Notes under the pieces: model-generated
What the model saw: only the letters and a program-made list of their open reading frames with translations
Database searches by the model: none
What the model was told of the DNA's origin: nothing
Assembly (NCBI GenBank): GCA_052033915.1
Contig: JBPOJF010000022.1
Span: forward strand, 1-34,013
Direction: 5' to 3'
DNA length: 34,013 bases
From: CALMZY01 sp052033915
GTDB taxonomy: Bacteria > Verrucomicrobiota > Kiritimatiellia > CAIQIC01 > JAGNIJ01
Made by a program: the position numbers and the translations under genes
In this document: piece after piece, positions 1-6,988 of the stretch
Layout: every line of letters starts with the position of its first letter
How positions within the stretch are numbered: position 1 is the first letter of the stretch

Positions 1-400
1 ACGTGCGGCAAAGAGTGCATCTCGTCGCGGCGGCTTCGCCGCACGCGACTCCCTCAGACCGGATTCCGACTCTCCCTGTCACCCGATGAGAGAGGCCGGG
101 ACATCGTCCGCCGAAGATTCGGCAGCCCTGTCGCAAGTCGCTTCTCCCGCAGTCACTTCCAACGCTTGCCAAGCCGAGAGCATGGCCGCCGACACGTCGG
201 CGGCGTCCGGAAAGTCGCTGTCGCCCGTCGCCGAATCGCACGATTCGGCGACGCCGGAAATCGCGGTCAAGAGGTCGTCGTCACGGTGGGCAGACAGGCC
301 GGTCCCGGTCCTTCAAGTCGAGTTCCCGGAGCCGTGGTCAATCATCGCGGCGGCGGACATCGCCGCCGCGACCGGCGCGAAATGCGCCGGAAATCTAAAA
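1..400. other. Hairpin-rich region without a convincing gene
   Basis: I see no convincing protein gene here. The stretch holds several strong inverted repeats: 24-34/38-49 (stem interrupted by one base), 111-124, 188-203, 226-238/241-253 (13 bp, almost no loop), 346-355/361-370 (10 bp) and 372-378/384-390 (7 bp, GAAAT loop). It lies downstream of tRNA-Pro on the minus strand. A short Ala/Asp/Ser-rich minus-strand frame (about 79-270, only a TTG start and no clear ribosome binding site) could be a gene remnant. A structured RNA or a repeat cluster fits equally well. Confidence 0.4.
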
Positions 401-477
<77 letters not shown>

Positions 478-486
478 GCCGCGTTT

Positions 487-515
487 ACTATCAAGAGATT
501 TGGACCGCAGGGCAA
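487..515 (-). promoter_or_regulatory. Possible promoter of tRNA-Pro
   Basis: On the minus strand there is a -35-like TTGCCC (510-515), a 17-nt spacer and a -10-like GATAGT (487-492), ending 9 nt before the mature tRNA 5' end. The match is moderate, so this is a candidate only. Confidence 0.35.
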
Positions 516-586
516 ACACGTTTTTCGTCCGGGGCGATCCTTTCCTCCTAAACTTTTTCACCCGTTCGGCGTTTATTGTAGACGTA

Positions 587-1057
587 ATGATCAACCCCGT
601 TCATGGCCAAAAAACAGCTTCAGCCGCGAGCCCGCTGGCGCGTATTACGGCGTGGCAGATTGCCTGTTTTTTCGGGGTGATTGCCCTGATCTGGCTCAAC
701 GAGGTGTTCGATTTTCAGGCCGGCTTGTTCGGCGCCGCCCCGTCGCCGGGCGAGTGGTGTTGCGCGGGGTTCCTGACGATGGCCGTGACGCTTCTCGGCG
801 TCTGCGCGGTGTTCCCCGTCTATCGTCATCAGAACAGCGCCCGCCGGAAGGCGGTGACGGTGTGCTCTTACTGCCGCAAAGTGCAGGATCACGAGCTGGG
901 CTGGGAGCGGATGGAAGCCTTTTTCGCCACGCGCCTGCATGCCACGCTTTCCCACGGCGTCTGCCCCGAGTGCGGCGAACGCGTGATGCGCGACTACCGC
1001 TGCGGCAAGAAGAACGCCGGCGCGCGGGAGACCATCGAGAGCGAAATCTTCGTCTGA
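587..1057 (+). CDS. Small membrane protein with CSYC/SHGxCPEC zinc-ribbon-like domain
   Basis: This 156-residue protein has two hydrophobic segments (about residues 17-40 and 53-77) followed by a cytoplasmic-looking domain. That domain carries CSYC, then a Trp-containing spacer, then LSHGVCPECGERV. The same CSYC(K/R)K...W...E...SHGxCPEC block is familiar as a C-terminal module after PAS or receiver domains in signalling proteins; here it stands alone behind a membrane anchor. The four cysteines look suited to one zinc ion. I chose ATG 587 because the longer upstream extension has no domain content. It follows tRNA-Pro divergently and precedes the LpxC-like gene on the same strand. Its role is unknown; a membrane sensor or adaptor is only an inference. 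Confidence 0.75.
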   Translation: MINPVHGQKTASAASPLARITAWQIACFFGVIALIWLNEVFDFQAGLFGAAPSPGEWCCAGFLTMAVTLLGVCAVFPVYRHQNSARRKAVTVCSYCRKVQDHELGWERMEAFFATRLHATLSHGVCPECGERVMRDYRCGKKNAGARETIESEIFV

Positions 1058-1138
1058 CCCCGCGCCGGATATGCGCCAAACTTCCTGTTGTCACCCCCGT
1101 CTTTTTTCCCTAAATTCTGCGCCGACGGGAAGCGACTC

Positions 1139-2164
1139 ATGAACAATCCTTCTTTCGGAAGAATATTGACGGGCGATGTGGACACCCTGCGGCGCGCGAT
1201 GGAGCGATGGTCGGGCCAGCCCGTGGATTGGGATCTGGCGGACGGCGCTACCCAGGACGTGGGCCGGAACCAGAGGACCGTTGCGCGGCCGGTGACGGTC
1301 CAGGGACCCGGCACGTTTTTCCGCAAGACGACCTGCACAGTGACGTTCGAGCCGACCGACATGGAAGGCTGGTGGTTCGAGCGTTCGGACCAGCTCGATG
1401 TGCTCCCGTTTGCCGTTTCCGCCCGCAACGTCTGGACGACGGGCGACGTGGTCAGCAACATCGTGCTTCGCGCCGGTCCGCCGCATAACTACGTCCGCAT
1501 GGTCGAGCACATGGTCGCGTTGAAGGTGGGCATGGGGATCGACAACCTGCTGATCCGCATCGGGTCCGGCGATCCGCCGCTGTTCAACAGGGGGAGTCTG
1601 GACCTGGTGGAGGCGCTCGAGTCCGCCGGCATCCAGGAGGTCCGGAAACGCGCGAAGTTCTTCACCGTGAAGGAGAAGGTGACGGTGTGCAGTCCGGCCG
1701 GGGCGTTTCTGATGCTCGCGCCGTGCGAGCCCGGCAAGCCGGTGCTCCACATTGACGCCGCGGTGGATTTCAAAACCGCGATCGGACGCCAGCGCATCCG
1801 TTTTCCGGTCACTCTCAAGAACTTCAAACTCGGCGCGGAAGCGCGCACGAATACGACCGGCGTGAAGATGCTCTACTGCAGAACCATCGGCAAGCTGTTC
1901 GCCGACATCCGCAATCTCGGCTACACGACGGAGAACATTGTGGTCGCCGGCCGCCGCTACTACAACGAGCCCCGGCTGATGCACGACGGCAAGTCGCTCG
2001 AGGCGGCGTGGCACCGCGCGGCGCTCGACCTGCTGGCGGCCATCGCGCTCATCGAGGAAGGTCAGTTTGTCGGCGAGGTCACATCCTACAAGGCCGGCCA
2101 CGGCCTCGACGTGGAGATGATCCGCCAGTTGTACAAGCAGAAGCTGTTGACGCCCGTTTCCTGA
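1139..2164 (+). CDS. Divergent LpxC-like deacetylase homologue
   Basis: LpxC is the zinc enzyme that removes acetate from UDP-3-O-acyl-GlcNAc, the committed step of lipid A synthesis. This 341-residue protein follows the LpxC layout. It has NQRT near residue 44, then VEH followed by GMGIDNLLIRIGSGDPP (Glu123, His124), then a RTIG block near 248, His292/Asp297, and a C-terminal YKAGH (His321). By eye it is diverged: the usual HKxLDxxxD motif reads HRAALDLLAA, so the spacing between the zinc His and Asp is altered and the second Asp is Ala. The DGSA motif reads NRGS. It may be a paralogue with altered or lost activity rather than the housekeeping enzyme. The start is ATG 1139, preceded by a weak GGGAAG. 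The gene converges on topoisomerase VI A. Confidence 0.75.
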   Translation: MNNPSFGRILTGDVDTLRRAMERWSGQPVDWDLADGATQDVGRNQRTVARPVTVQGPGTFFRKTTCTVTFEPTDMEGWWFERSDQLDVLPFAVSARNVWTTGDVVSNIVLRAGPPHNYVRMVEHMVALKVGMGIDNLLIRIGSGDPPLFNRGSLDLVEALESAGIQEVRKRAKFFTVKEKVTVCSPAGAFLMLAPCEPGKPVLHIDAAVDFKTAIGRQRIRFPVTLKNFKLGAEARTNTTGVKMLYCRTIGKLFADIRNLGYTTENIVVAGRRYYNEPRLMHDGKSLEAAWHRAALDLLAAIALIEEGQFVGEVTSYKAGHGLDVEMIRQLYKQKLLTPVS

Positions 2165-2303
2165 TCTCCATGGATCGAAGCGTCTGACGGGGCGGCCGCG
2201 AGCGGCGGTTCCTGACGCTGTGTTTCGGGGAATCGTTTCTACGACTAGAGCGCGAAGTCGTTCCGCGAAGTCCGCGGCGTGGCGTTCGAAACGAAAACGG
2301 CGA

Positions 2304-3434
2304 TCACGGCAGGAATTTCGCCTTCTTCAGTTTCTCCGGCAGGTACGTCTCCAGAACGAAGTTCAAGCCGTGTTTGGCGAACGCCTGCTGTTCCACGCGG
2401 ACCCCGAGCTGGAGCATCAGTTCGAGCGCGGCCTGCCATTCTTTGTGGTGCTTGATGAACGGGTCGTTCTTCAGCGCGTCCTTCGCGCGCTTGATGTCCT
2501 GCTCGTCGAGCGGATGCGTCGCGTCTTCCAGTTCGTAGTCCTTGATGTCCCACGGCGTCACGCCGAGGTAGTGCGCCTGCGGCACGCAGAAATAGCGGTT
2601 GATGTGCGCGGCCTGGCCGGAGCCGACCTTCAGCGTGCGGTAGATGTTGCAGTAGCCGTACGGGTCGCCGTCGGTGAAGGCCAGAACCGGGATCCGCTGG
2701 TCGTCCGAGAGCCGCCGGATGAACCGCCGGCACGCGCGCGTCGGCACGCCGCTCATGGAAATCAGGATGCAGTTCCCGATTTCGTAATAGCGATGATGCA
2801 CGAGACGCTGGAAGAGCGAGGCGGTCTCGACAACGAAGATCAGCTTCGCCTTGGACTGGAAGCGCAGGTGCTCGACGCGCGACGGGATGCTCCACGCGCC
2901 GGTTCCGAGCTTCGTGCAGTCGATCCGGATGTCCTTGCCGCTCGCCGGATCCTTGTCGATCACCGCCAGCGGGCCGCACACTTCGCCGCCGCGCTCTTCG
3001 GGGATGTACCCGAGCTGCTCGCGATTGATTTCGAGCATCGCCTCCATGTCGTCGAGCAGGCTGTCGCTTTCGGGTTGTTCGTCGAACCGGCATTCGCCCC
3101 AGCTCTTGCTGTTGTAATAGACCTCGCGTTTGCCCGCGATGTCGTCCTTGTCGAGCAGGTCGTTCTTCGTCGTCGCCAGCAGGCGCATGGATTGCGCGAA
3201 CGTCTTGACCGTGTTGTACGACAGCGTGCGCGTCGCGCGCTTGCCGAGGATCTCGAAGTGCCCCCGCTTCACGTCGTACCGCACGTTCTGCAACGACCGG
3301 ATCGGGAACTGCATCGACGGCTTCTTGTTTTTCTTGATGATGTCCGCGTGGATGTCGCCGGCGACGGAGACGATCTTTCCCGCGGCGGATTTCTTTGAAA
3401 CGATTTCAGGGCCGGATTCCGTCTTCTTTGTCAT
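2304..3434 (-). CDS. top6A: DNA topoisomerase VI subunit A (Spo11-like)
   Basis: Subunit A is the DNA-cleaving half of the type IIB topoisomerase, homologous to Spo11. The 376-residue product has the 5Y-CAP region with the catalytic tyrosine block GKREVYY (Tyr106/107). Its Toprim domain shows FVVE (Glu203) and FTDGDPYGY (Asp255, Asp257). These align at a nearly constant offset with the known catalytic Tyr, Glu and two Asp of the Methanocaldococcus enzyme. Length is normal for the family. I chose ATG 3434, which has AGGAG six bases upstream; a TTG two codons earlier is less likely. It lies 63 nt downstream of subunit B on the same strand, so the pair is probably one transcript. Topoisomerase VI is typical of archaea and plants and uncommon in bacteria. 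Confidence 0.95.
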   Translation of the reverse strand: MTKKTESGPEIVSKKSAAGKIVSVAGDIHADIIKKNKKPSMQFPIRSLQNVRYDVKRGHFEILGKRATRTLSYNTVKTFAQSMRLLATTKNDLLDKDDIAGKREVYYNSKSWGECRFDEQPESDSLLDDMEAMLEINREQLGYIPEERGGEVCGPLAVIDKDPASGKDIRIDCTKLGTGAWSIPSRVEHLRFQSKAKLIFVVETASLFQRLVHHRYYEIGNCILISMSGVPTRACRRFIRRLSDDQRIPVLAFTDGDPYGYCNIYRTLKVGSGQAAHINRYFCVPQAHYLGVTPWDIKDYELEDATHPLDEQDIKRAKDALKNDPFIKHHKEWQAALELMLQLGVRVEQQAFAKHGLNFVLETYLPEKLKKAKFLP

Positions 3435-3451
3435 ACTCAACTCCTGCTTGG

Positions 3452-3499
3452 AACCGCGAATTCACACGCAGCAACGCCCATTCGTGTGGATTCGCGGTT
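3452..3499. repeat. Palindromic repeat (CGAA-type) between the topoisomerase VI genes
   Basis: Two 17-bp arms (3452-3468 and 3483-3499) are inverted copies with one mismatch: AACCGCGAATTCACACG against CGTGTGGATTCGCGGTT. The right arm overlaps the stop codon of the subunit B gene. The motif resembles the AACCACGAAATACACG palindromes elsewhere in the window. Confidence 0.8.
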
Positions 3500-5228
3500 A
3501 GAGGTCCAAATGTGTCTTTTCGAGCATCTTGCTCAGCTTGTTGACGATCGACTTCTCCTGCCGGTCGTCGAGGTCGAGGATTTCCTTCAGGCCGAGCGCG
3601 AGGTGCGGGATGTACAGCTCGATGTAGTTGCGCTTGCGCGCGGCCTCGGCCTCGCGGCGGCGCCGGCTCAGATAGACCGAGAGCTGCCGTCCGCACTCCT
3701 GGAGCGCGAACGTCATCTCCTTGATGATCTCCGCGTAGTGCGCGATCGCTTCCTTGCTCTCGCTCGTGAACGGGACCCACACGCTCGCCATGTGGACCAG
3801 GATCACCACCGGTCCAAGGGGGATGCCGCCCTTGGGCTGGGCCAGTCCGTAGGCTTTCCAGTTGACGCCCGAAACGGCTTCCGTGACCGCGCAGGCGCCG
3901 GCCTGGTAGAGCAGGGGGACGCGGTTGGCGTACCGGATCACGCGGGCCGGGTCCTCGGCGCCGATCTCCTGCTTCGGGTCCGGCTTGGCGTACGCGATGC
4001 CGACCTCGACCTGGAACGGGTTGCCGCGGTACACATCGGGCTCGCGCGTCGCGGCGGCGTAGAAGTCCGCCTCGATCTCTTTCTTCAGGCCCGCGATGAT
4101 CGCCTCCTCGCCGATCGGCGAGAGGCAGTCCGTCGGCGGCCGCATGAGCTTCGTGTCCTGGATCGCCTTGTAGAGGGCTTCGCTTTCCTGGTGCGCGATG
4201 CGCGTCGGGTTGGCCTTCGGGTTCAGTTTCGCCCGCTCGCAAATCTCGCGGGCCGACCGATCGCTCACGCGGGAAAAATCCGTCGCCAGCGCGCCGCTCA
4301 ACGTCCGCGCCGGGGAGTCCTTGAGCATCTGCATCAGGACGCCCAGTTCGACGCCGTGCGGGTGCGGCTTGATCTCTGTCGGCGGCTCCGGGATCTTGTT
4401 CACGGCGCGCAAATACGAAACCTGAGACGTGAACCCCGAACCCTGAGTTTCGGAGGTCTTCTCTTTCTTCTTCTTTTTCTCTTCCGGGTTCCCGCTTCCG
4501 GGTTCGGGTTTCGGCAACAGGGTCAAGCTGTAGTGGAGTTGCAGGTGCGGGTTGACGATCGCGCACTGCTTGAGGAACTCGTCGACCGAGAGCCGCCCGC
4601 GGACGTACGCCGCCTCCATGTCGATCGTCACGCACGTGCCGTGCTTGTACTCGATGGGCTTGCCCGGGTTGCCCTCGGACACGGGCGCGAACGTGGGCAG
4701 CCACTCGAGGTCCTCTTCCGCGAGGACCGTCGGCTTGTTCGCGCGCGTGTCGATCTGCACGTCCATCCGGTACGCCGTCTTGCTGTTCTTGATCTTGGAC
4801 AGGATTCGCGTTGAAGAGCCGGTCGTCAGTTGGCCGTACATGCCCGCCGCGCTGATGCCGATGCCCTGCTGGCCGCGGGACATGCGCAGGCGGTGGAATT
4901 TCGAGCCGTAGAGCAGTTTCGCGAAGATCTTCGGGATATGCGCCTTCACGATGCCGGGACCGTTGTCCGTCACGCCGACCCGGAACCGGTCCTCGGCGAT
5001 CTGTTGGATATCCACGCCGATCTCGGGGAGGATGCCCGCCTCCTCGCAGGCGTCGAGCGAGTTGTCAACGGCCTCCTTCACGCACGTGAGGAGGGCCTTG
5101 CGCGGGCTGTCGAAGCCCAGCAGGTGGCGGTTCTTCAGGAAGAACTCGGAAACGGAAATCTCGCGCTGTTTCCGCGCCATCGTTTCCGCCGTCTCGACGG
5201 CGGATTTTCTCTTGTTGTGCTTGGCCAT
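3498..5228 (-). CDS. top6B: DNA topoisomerase VI subunit B
   Basis: Subunit B is the GHKL ATPase that gates DNA passage together with subunit A. The 576-residue product shows the N-box KEAVDNSLDA (Glu52, Asn56), VTDNGPGI (86-93) and the glycine-rich lid SRGQQGIGISAAG (118-129). The H2TH and transducer regions follow, including EIKPHPHGVELG near 285. Residues about 239-270 are an odd Lys/Gly/Ser-rich insert encoded by a palindromic repeat (4416-4515), lying where the canonical protein goes directly from the GHKL fold to the YLRAVNKIP strand. I chose ATG 5228 because of the GAGGA just upstream; the longer frame adds only an Arg-rich tail. It is the first gene of the top6B-top6A pair. Confidence 0.95.
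   Translation of the reverse strand: MAKHNKRKSAVETAETMARKQREISVSEFFLKNRHLLGFDSPRKALLTCVKEAVDNSLDACEEAGILPEIGVDIQQIAEDRFRVGVTDNGPGIVKAHIPKIFAKLLYGSKFHRLRMSRGQQGIGISAAGMYGQLTTGSSTRILSKIKNSKTAYRMDVQIDTRANKPTVLAEEDLEWLPTFAPVSEGNPGKPIEYKHGTCVTIDMEAAYVRGRLSVDEFLKQCAIVNPHLQLHYSLTLLPKPEPGSGNPEEKKKKKEKTSETQGSGFTSQVSYLRAVNKIPEPPTEIKPHPHGVELGVLMQMLKDSPARTLSGALATDFSRVSDRSAREICERAKLNPKANPTRIAHQESEALYKAIQDTKLMRPPTDCLSPIGEEAIIAGLKKEIEADFYAAATREPDVYRGNPFQVEVGIAYAKPDPKQEIGAEDPARVIRYANRVPLLYQAGACAVTEAVSGVNWKAYGLAQPKGGIPLGPVVILVHMASVWVPFTSESKEAIAHYAEIIKEMTFALQECGRQLSVYLSRRRREAEAARKRNYIELYIPHLALGLKEILDLDDRQEKSIVNKLSKMLEKTHLDL
4416..4515. repeat. Palindromic repeat inserted in frame within top6B
   Basis: Runs of CCGAAACCCGAACCC-like sequence on one side face GGGTTCGGGGTTC...GGTTTCG on the other, around a purine-rich centre that encodes consecutive lysines. 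The arms are imperfect inverted copies of a degenerate 6-7 nt unit. The frame stays open through it. Confidence 0.7.
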
Positions 5229-5467
5229 GATTGTCCTCGGAAAAGTGAGGCTTAAACTAGCGACACGACGCCGGCGCCGCAAGAAATTGCGGAGCGCGCG
5301 GACCGTTTTTCCTCTCCTTGGAAAAATCGCGTTTGACTTGTCCAGGGGTTGGAAGGTGACCGCGGGCGCCGGGTCGCCAGGCCCTTCAGAATATCCCTTG
5401 CTTGAAGAATGTTCAACGCGCCGACAGTAGTGTATAAAGGGCCGTCGGCAGAAATCGGAGGTGTGAA
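5229..5467. promoter_or_regulatory. Divergent intergenic region, top6B / Lrp-like gene
   Basis: This gap separates divergent genes and should hold both promoters. Visible elements are a hairpin CCGCAA-GAAA-TTGCGG (5277-5292), an A/T-rich inverted repeat (5306-5326) and a -10-like TATAAA at 5433-5438, 30 nt before the Lrp-like start. No convincing -35 partner is visible. The ribosome binding site CGGAGG is at 5456-5461. Confidence 0.3.
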
Positions 5468-5746
5468 ATGGTATCGGCGATTGTTCTCCTGAAAGTGGCG
5501 CGCAACAAGATCAACGCGGTGGCCGAGAAACTGGCGGAGATGGACGGCATTTCCGAAGTGTTTTCCGTGGCGGGCGAATACGACCTCACGGCGATCATTC
5601 GCGTCAAGGACAACGAAGGGCTCGCGGATCTGGTGACGAATCGCATGTTACAGATCGAGGGCATCACGAAGTCCGAGACGCTCATCGCCTTCAAGGTCTA
5701 CTCAAAGCATGACCTCGAAGCGATGTTCTCGATCGGGGAGAGGTGA
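5468..5746 (+). CDS. Stand-alone Lrp/AsnC ligand-binding (RAM) domain protein
   Basis: This 92-residue protein is a single alpha-beta RAM domain, the effector-binding half of Lrp/AsnC regulators. It shows the pattern AIVLLKVA...GISEVFSVAGEYDLTAIIRV...I.GITKSETLIAF. The helix-turn-helix that Lrp proteins carry in front is absent. Members of this stand-alone type form oligomers that bind amino acids; here the ligand and partner are unknown. The start is ATG 5468, with a strong GGAGG at the right distance. It converges on the YchF-like gene across a palindromic repeat. Confidence 0.9.
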   Translation: MVSAIVLLKVARNKINAVAEKLAEMDGISEVFSVAGEYDLTAIIRVKDNEGLADLVTNRMLQIEGITKSETLIAFKVYSKHDLEAMFSIGER

Positions 5747-5750
5747 GAAG

Positions 5751-5810
5751 TTAACCGCGAAATACACGAACTGCACGAAAATCAGATTCTCTTTTGTGTC
5801 TTTCGTGGTT
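5751..5810. repeat. Palindromic repeat (CGAA-type)
   Basis: The left arm TTAACCGCGAAATACACGAA (5751-5770) faces TTTTGTGTCTTTCGTGGTT (5792-5810). It lies between two convergent genes, where it could also end transcription, although no U-run follows the stem. Confidence 0.8.
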
Positions 5811-5814
5811 GCCG

Positions 5815-6888
5815 TCAGGCGTTGTGCCGGATGTGCATGACGTCGCCGTCCTGCACTTCGTAGGTCTTGCCTTCCAGCCTCAGCGTCGCGTTCTTCTGGC
5901 AGGCGGCCATGGAGCGCGTCTTCAGCAATTCCTCGCACTTCACGACTTCGGCGCGGATGAATCCGCGCTCGAGGTCGGTGTGGATCTTGCCGGCGGCGTT
6001 CACGGCCGGAGTGCCCTTGCGGATCGTCCACGCGCGTACCTCGTCCTCGCCGACGGTGAAGAAGCTGATCAGGTTCAGCAGGCGGTAGGCCGCCTGGATC
6101 AGCCGAATCCGCGCCGGTTCGTTCAACCCGTAGTCTTTCAGGAAGGCGGCCTGCGCCTCGGGATCGAGCTGGGCCATCTCGGCTTCGAGCGGCGCGCAGA
6201 AAATCATGAGTTCAAGTTTGTGCTTCGAAGCGACCTGCTTCAGCGGGTCCAACCCCGCGCCGCTGATCTTGTCCTCGGCGACGTTGACGATCGCCATGAC
6301 CGGTTTCAGCGACAGGAACTGGTAGGTGCGCAGAGATTTTTCTTCGTCGGCGGTGAACGCCGCCGTGCGCAACGGTTGTTCGGATTCGAGTTGCTTCCTG
6401 CACTTTTCGAGAACGGCGGCCTCGGACTCGGAACCCTTCAACCCGCGCTTGCGTTCCTGCGCGATCTTCTCGAGACGCTTCTCGATCTTTTCCAGGTCGG
6501 AAACAACGAGCTCGAAAAGAACGGACTCCAGTTGGGCGGCTGAGTCGAGCGGCTTGCCGCGGTAGTCCATGTCGCCGAAGGCCTGGACGACGGCCGCGAA
6601 CGCATCGGCGTCGCCGAGAAAGGTCGTCAGATCGCTCAGCGCGCTCTGGCCCTCCTCCGTGGGCGGGATCGCGACGTCAACGAACGTCACCTCGGCGGGC
6701 GTGTACTTCTTCGGGTTGTGCATGTCCCGCAGGTCTTCCAGGCGCTTGTCCGGCACCTTGACGGTGCCGAGGTGGTGCGCGCCCCTGGCGAAAGAGTGCC
6801 GGCCCTCCGGCGTGTTGGTGAGCGCCTGGAAAACGGTGGATTTGCCGCAACGCGGCGCGCCGATGAGGAATAGTTGTAGTGCTGCCAT
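5815..6888 (-). CDS. Divergent YchF/Obg-family GTPase-like protein
   Basis: YchF proteins are ribosome-associated P-loop NTPases with a C-terminal TGS domain. The 357-residue product has the P-loop GAPRCGKST (10-18), NVAED in place of the usual NxxE base-recognition motif, a central coiled-coil-like segment (about 120-165) and a TGS domain starting near ISFFTVGEDEVRAWTI. It differs from housekeeping YchF at the switch regions. The G3 motif, usually DIAGLVKGAS, reads DVAIPPTEEG, and the segment expected to carry PFxTIEPN reads RGAHHLGTV. Hydrolysis may therefore be altered. Start ATG 6888 is placed at the conserved N-terminus; the longer frame only translates a palindromic repeat. It is divergent from hemW. 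Confidence 0.85.
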   Translation of the reverse strand: MAALQLFLIGAPRCGKSTVFQALTNTPEGRHSFARGAHHLGTVKVPDKRLEDLRDMHNPKKYTPAEVTFVDVAIPPTEEGQSALSDLTTFLGDADAFAAVVQAFGDMDYRGKPLDSAAQLESVLFELVVSDLEKIEKRLEKIAQERKRGLKGSESEAAVLEKCRKQLESEQPLRTAAFTADEEKSLRTYQFLSLKPVMAIVNVAEDKISGAGLDPLKQVASKHKLELMIFCAPLEAEMAQLDPEAQAAFLKDYGLNEPARIRLIQAAYRLLNLISFFTVGEDEVRAWTIRKGTPAVNAAGKIHTDLERGFIRAEVVKCEELLKTRSMAACQKNATLRLEGKTYEVQDGDVMHIRHNA

Positions 6889-6898
6889 GCACGGAGTG

Positions 6899-6983
6899 TT
6901 AACCACGAAATACCCGAAAGACACGAAAAAAACAGGAGGAATTTGGTGTTTCTGTTTTGGTGTGTTTCGTGTATTTCGTGGTT
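6899..6983. repeat. Palindromic repeat (CGAA-type) between divergent genes
   Basis: The left arm runs TTAACCACGAAATACCCGAA and continues to about 6930. The right arm ends GTGTATTTCGTGGTT at 6983. It fills the whole gap between the divergent ychF-like gene and hemW, so their promoters must lie within or beside it. Confidence 0.85.
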
Positions 6984-6988
6984 CCTCC

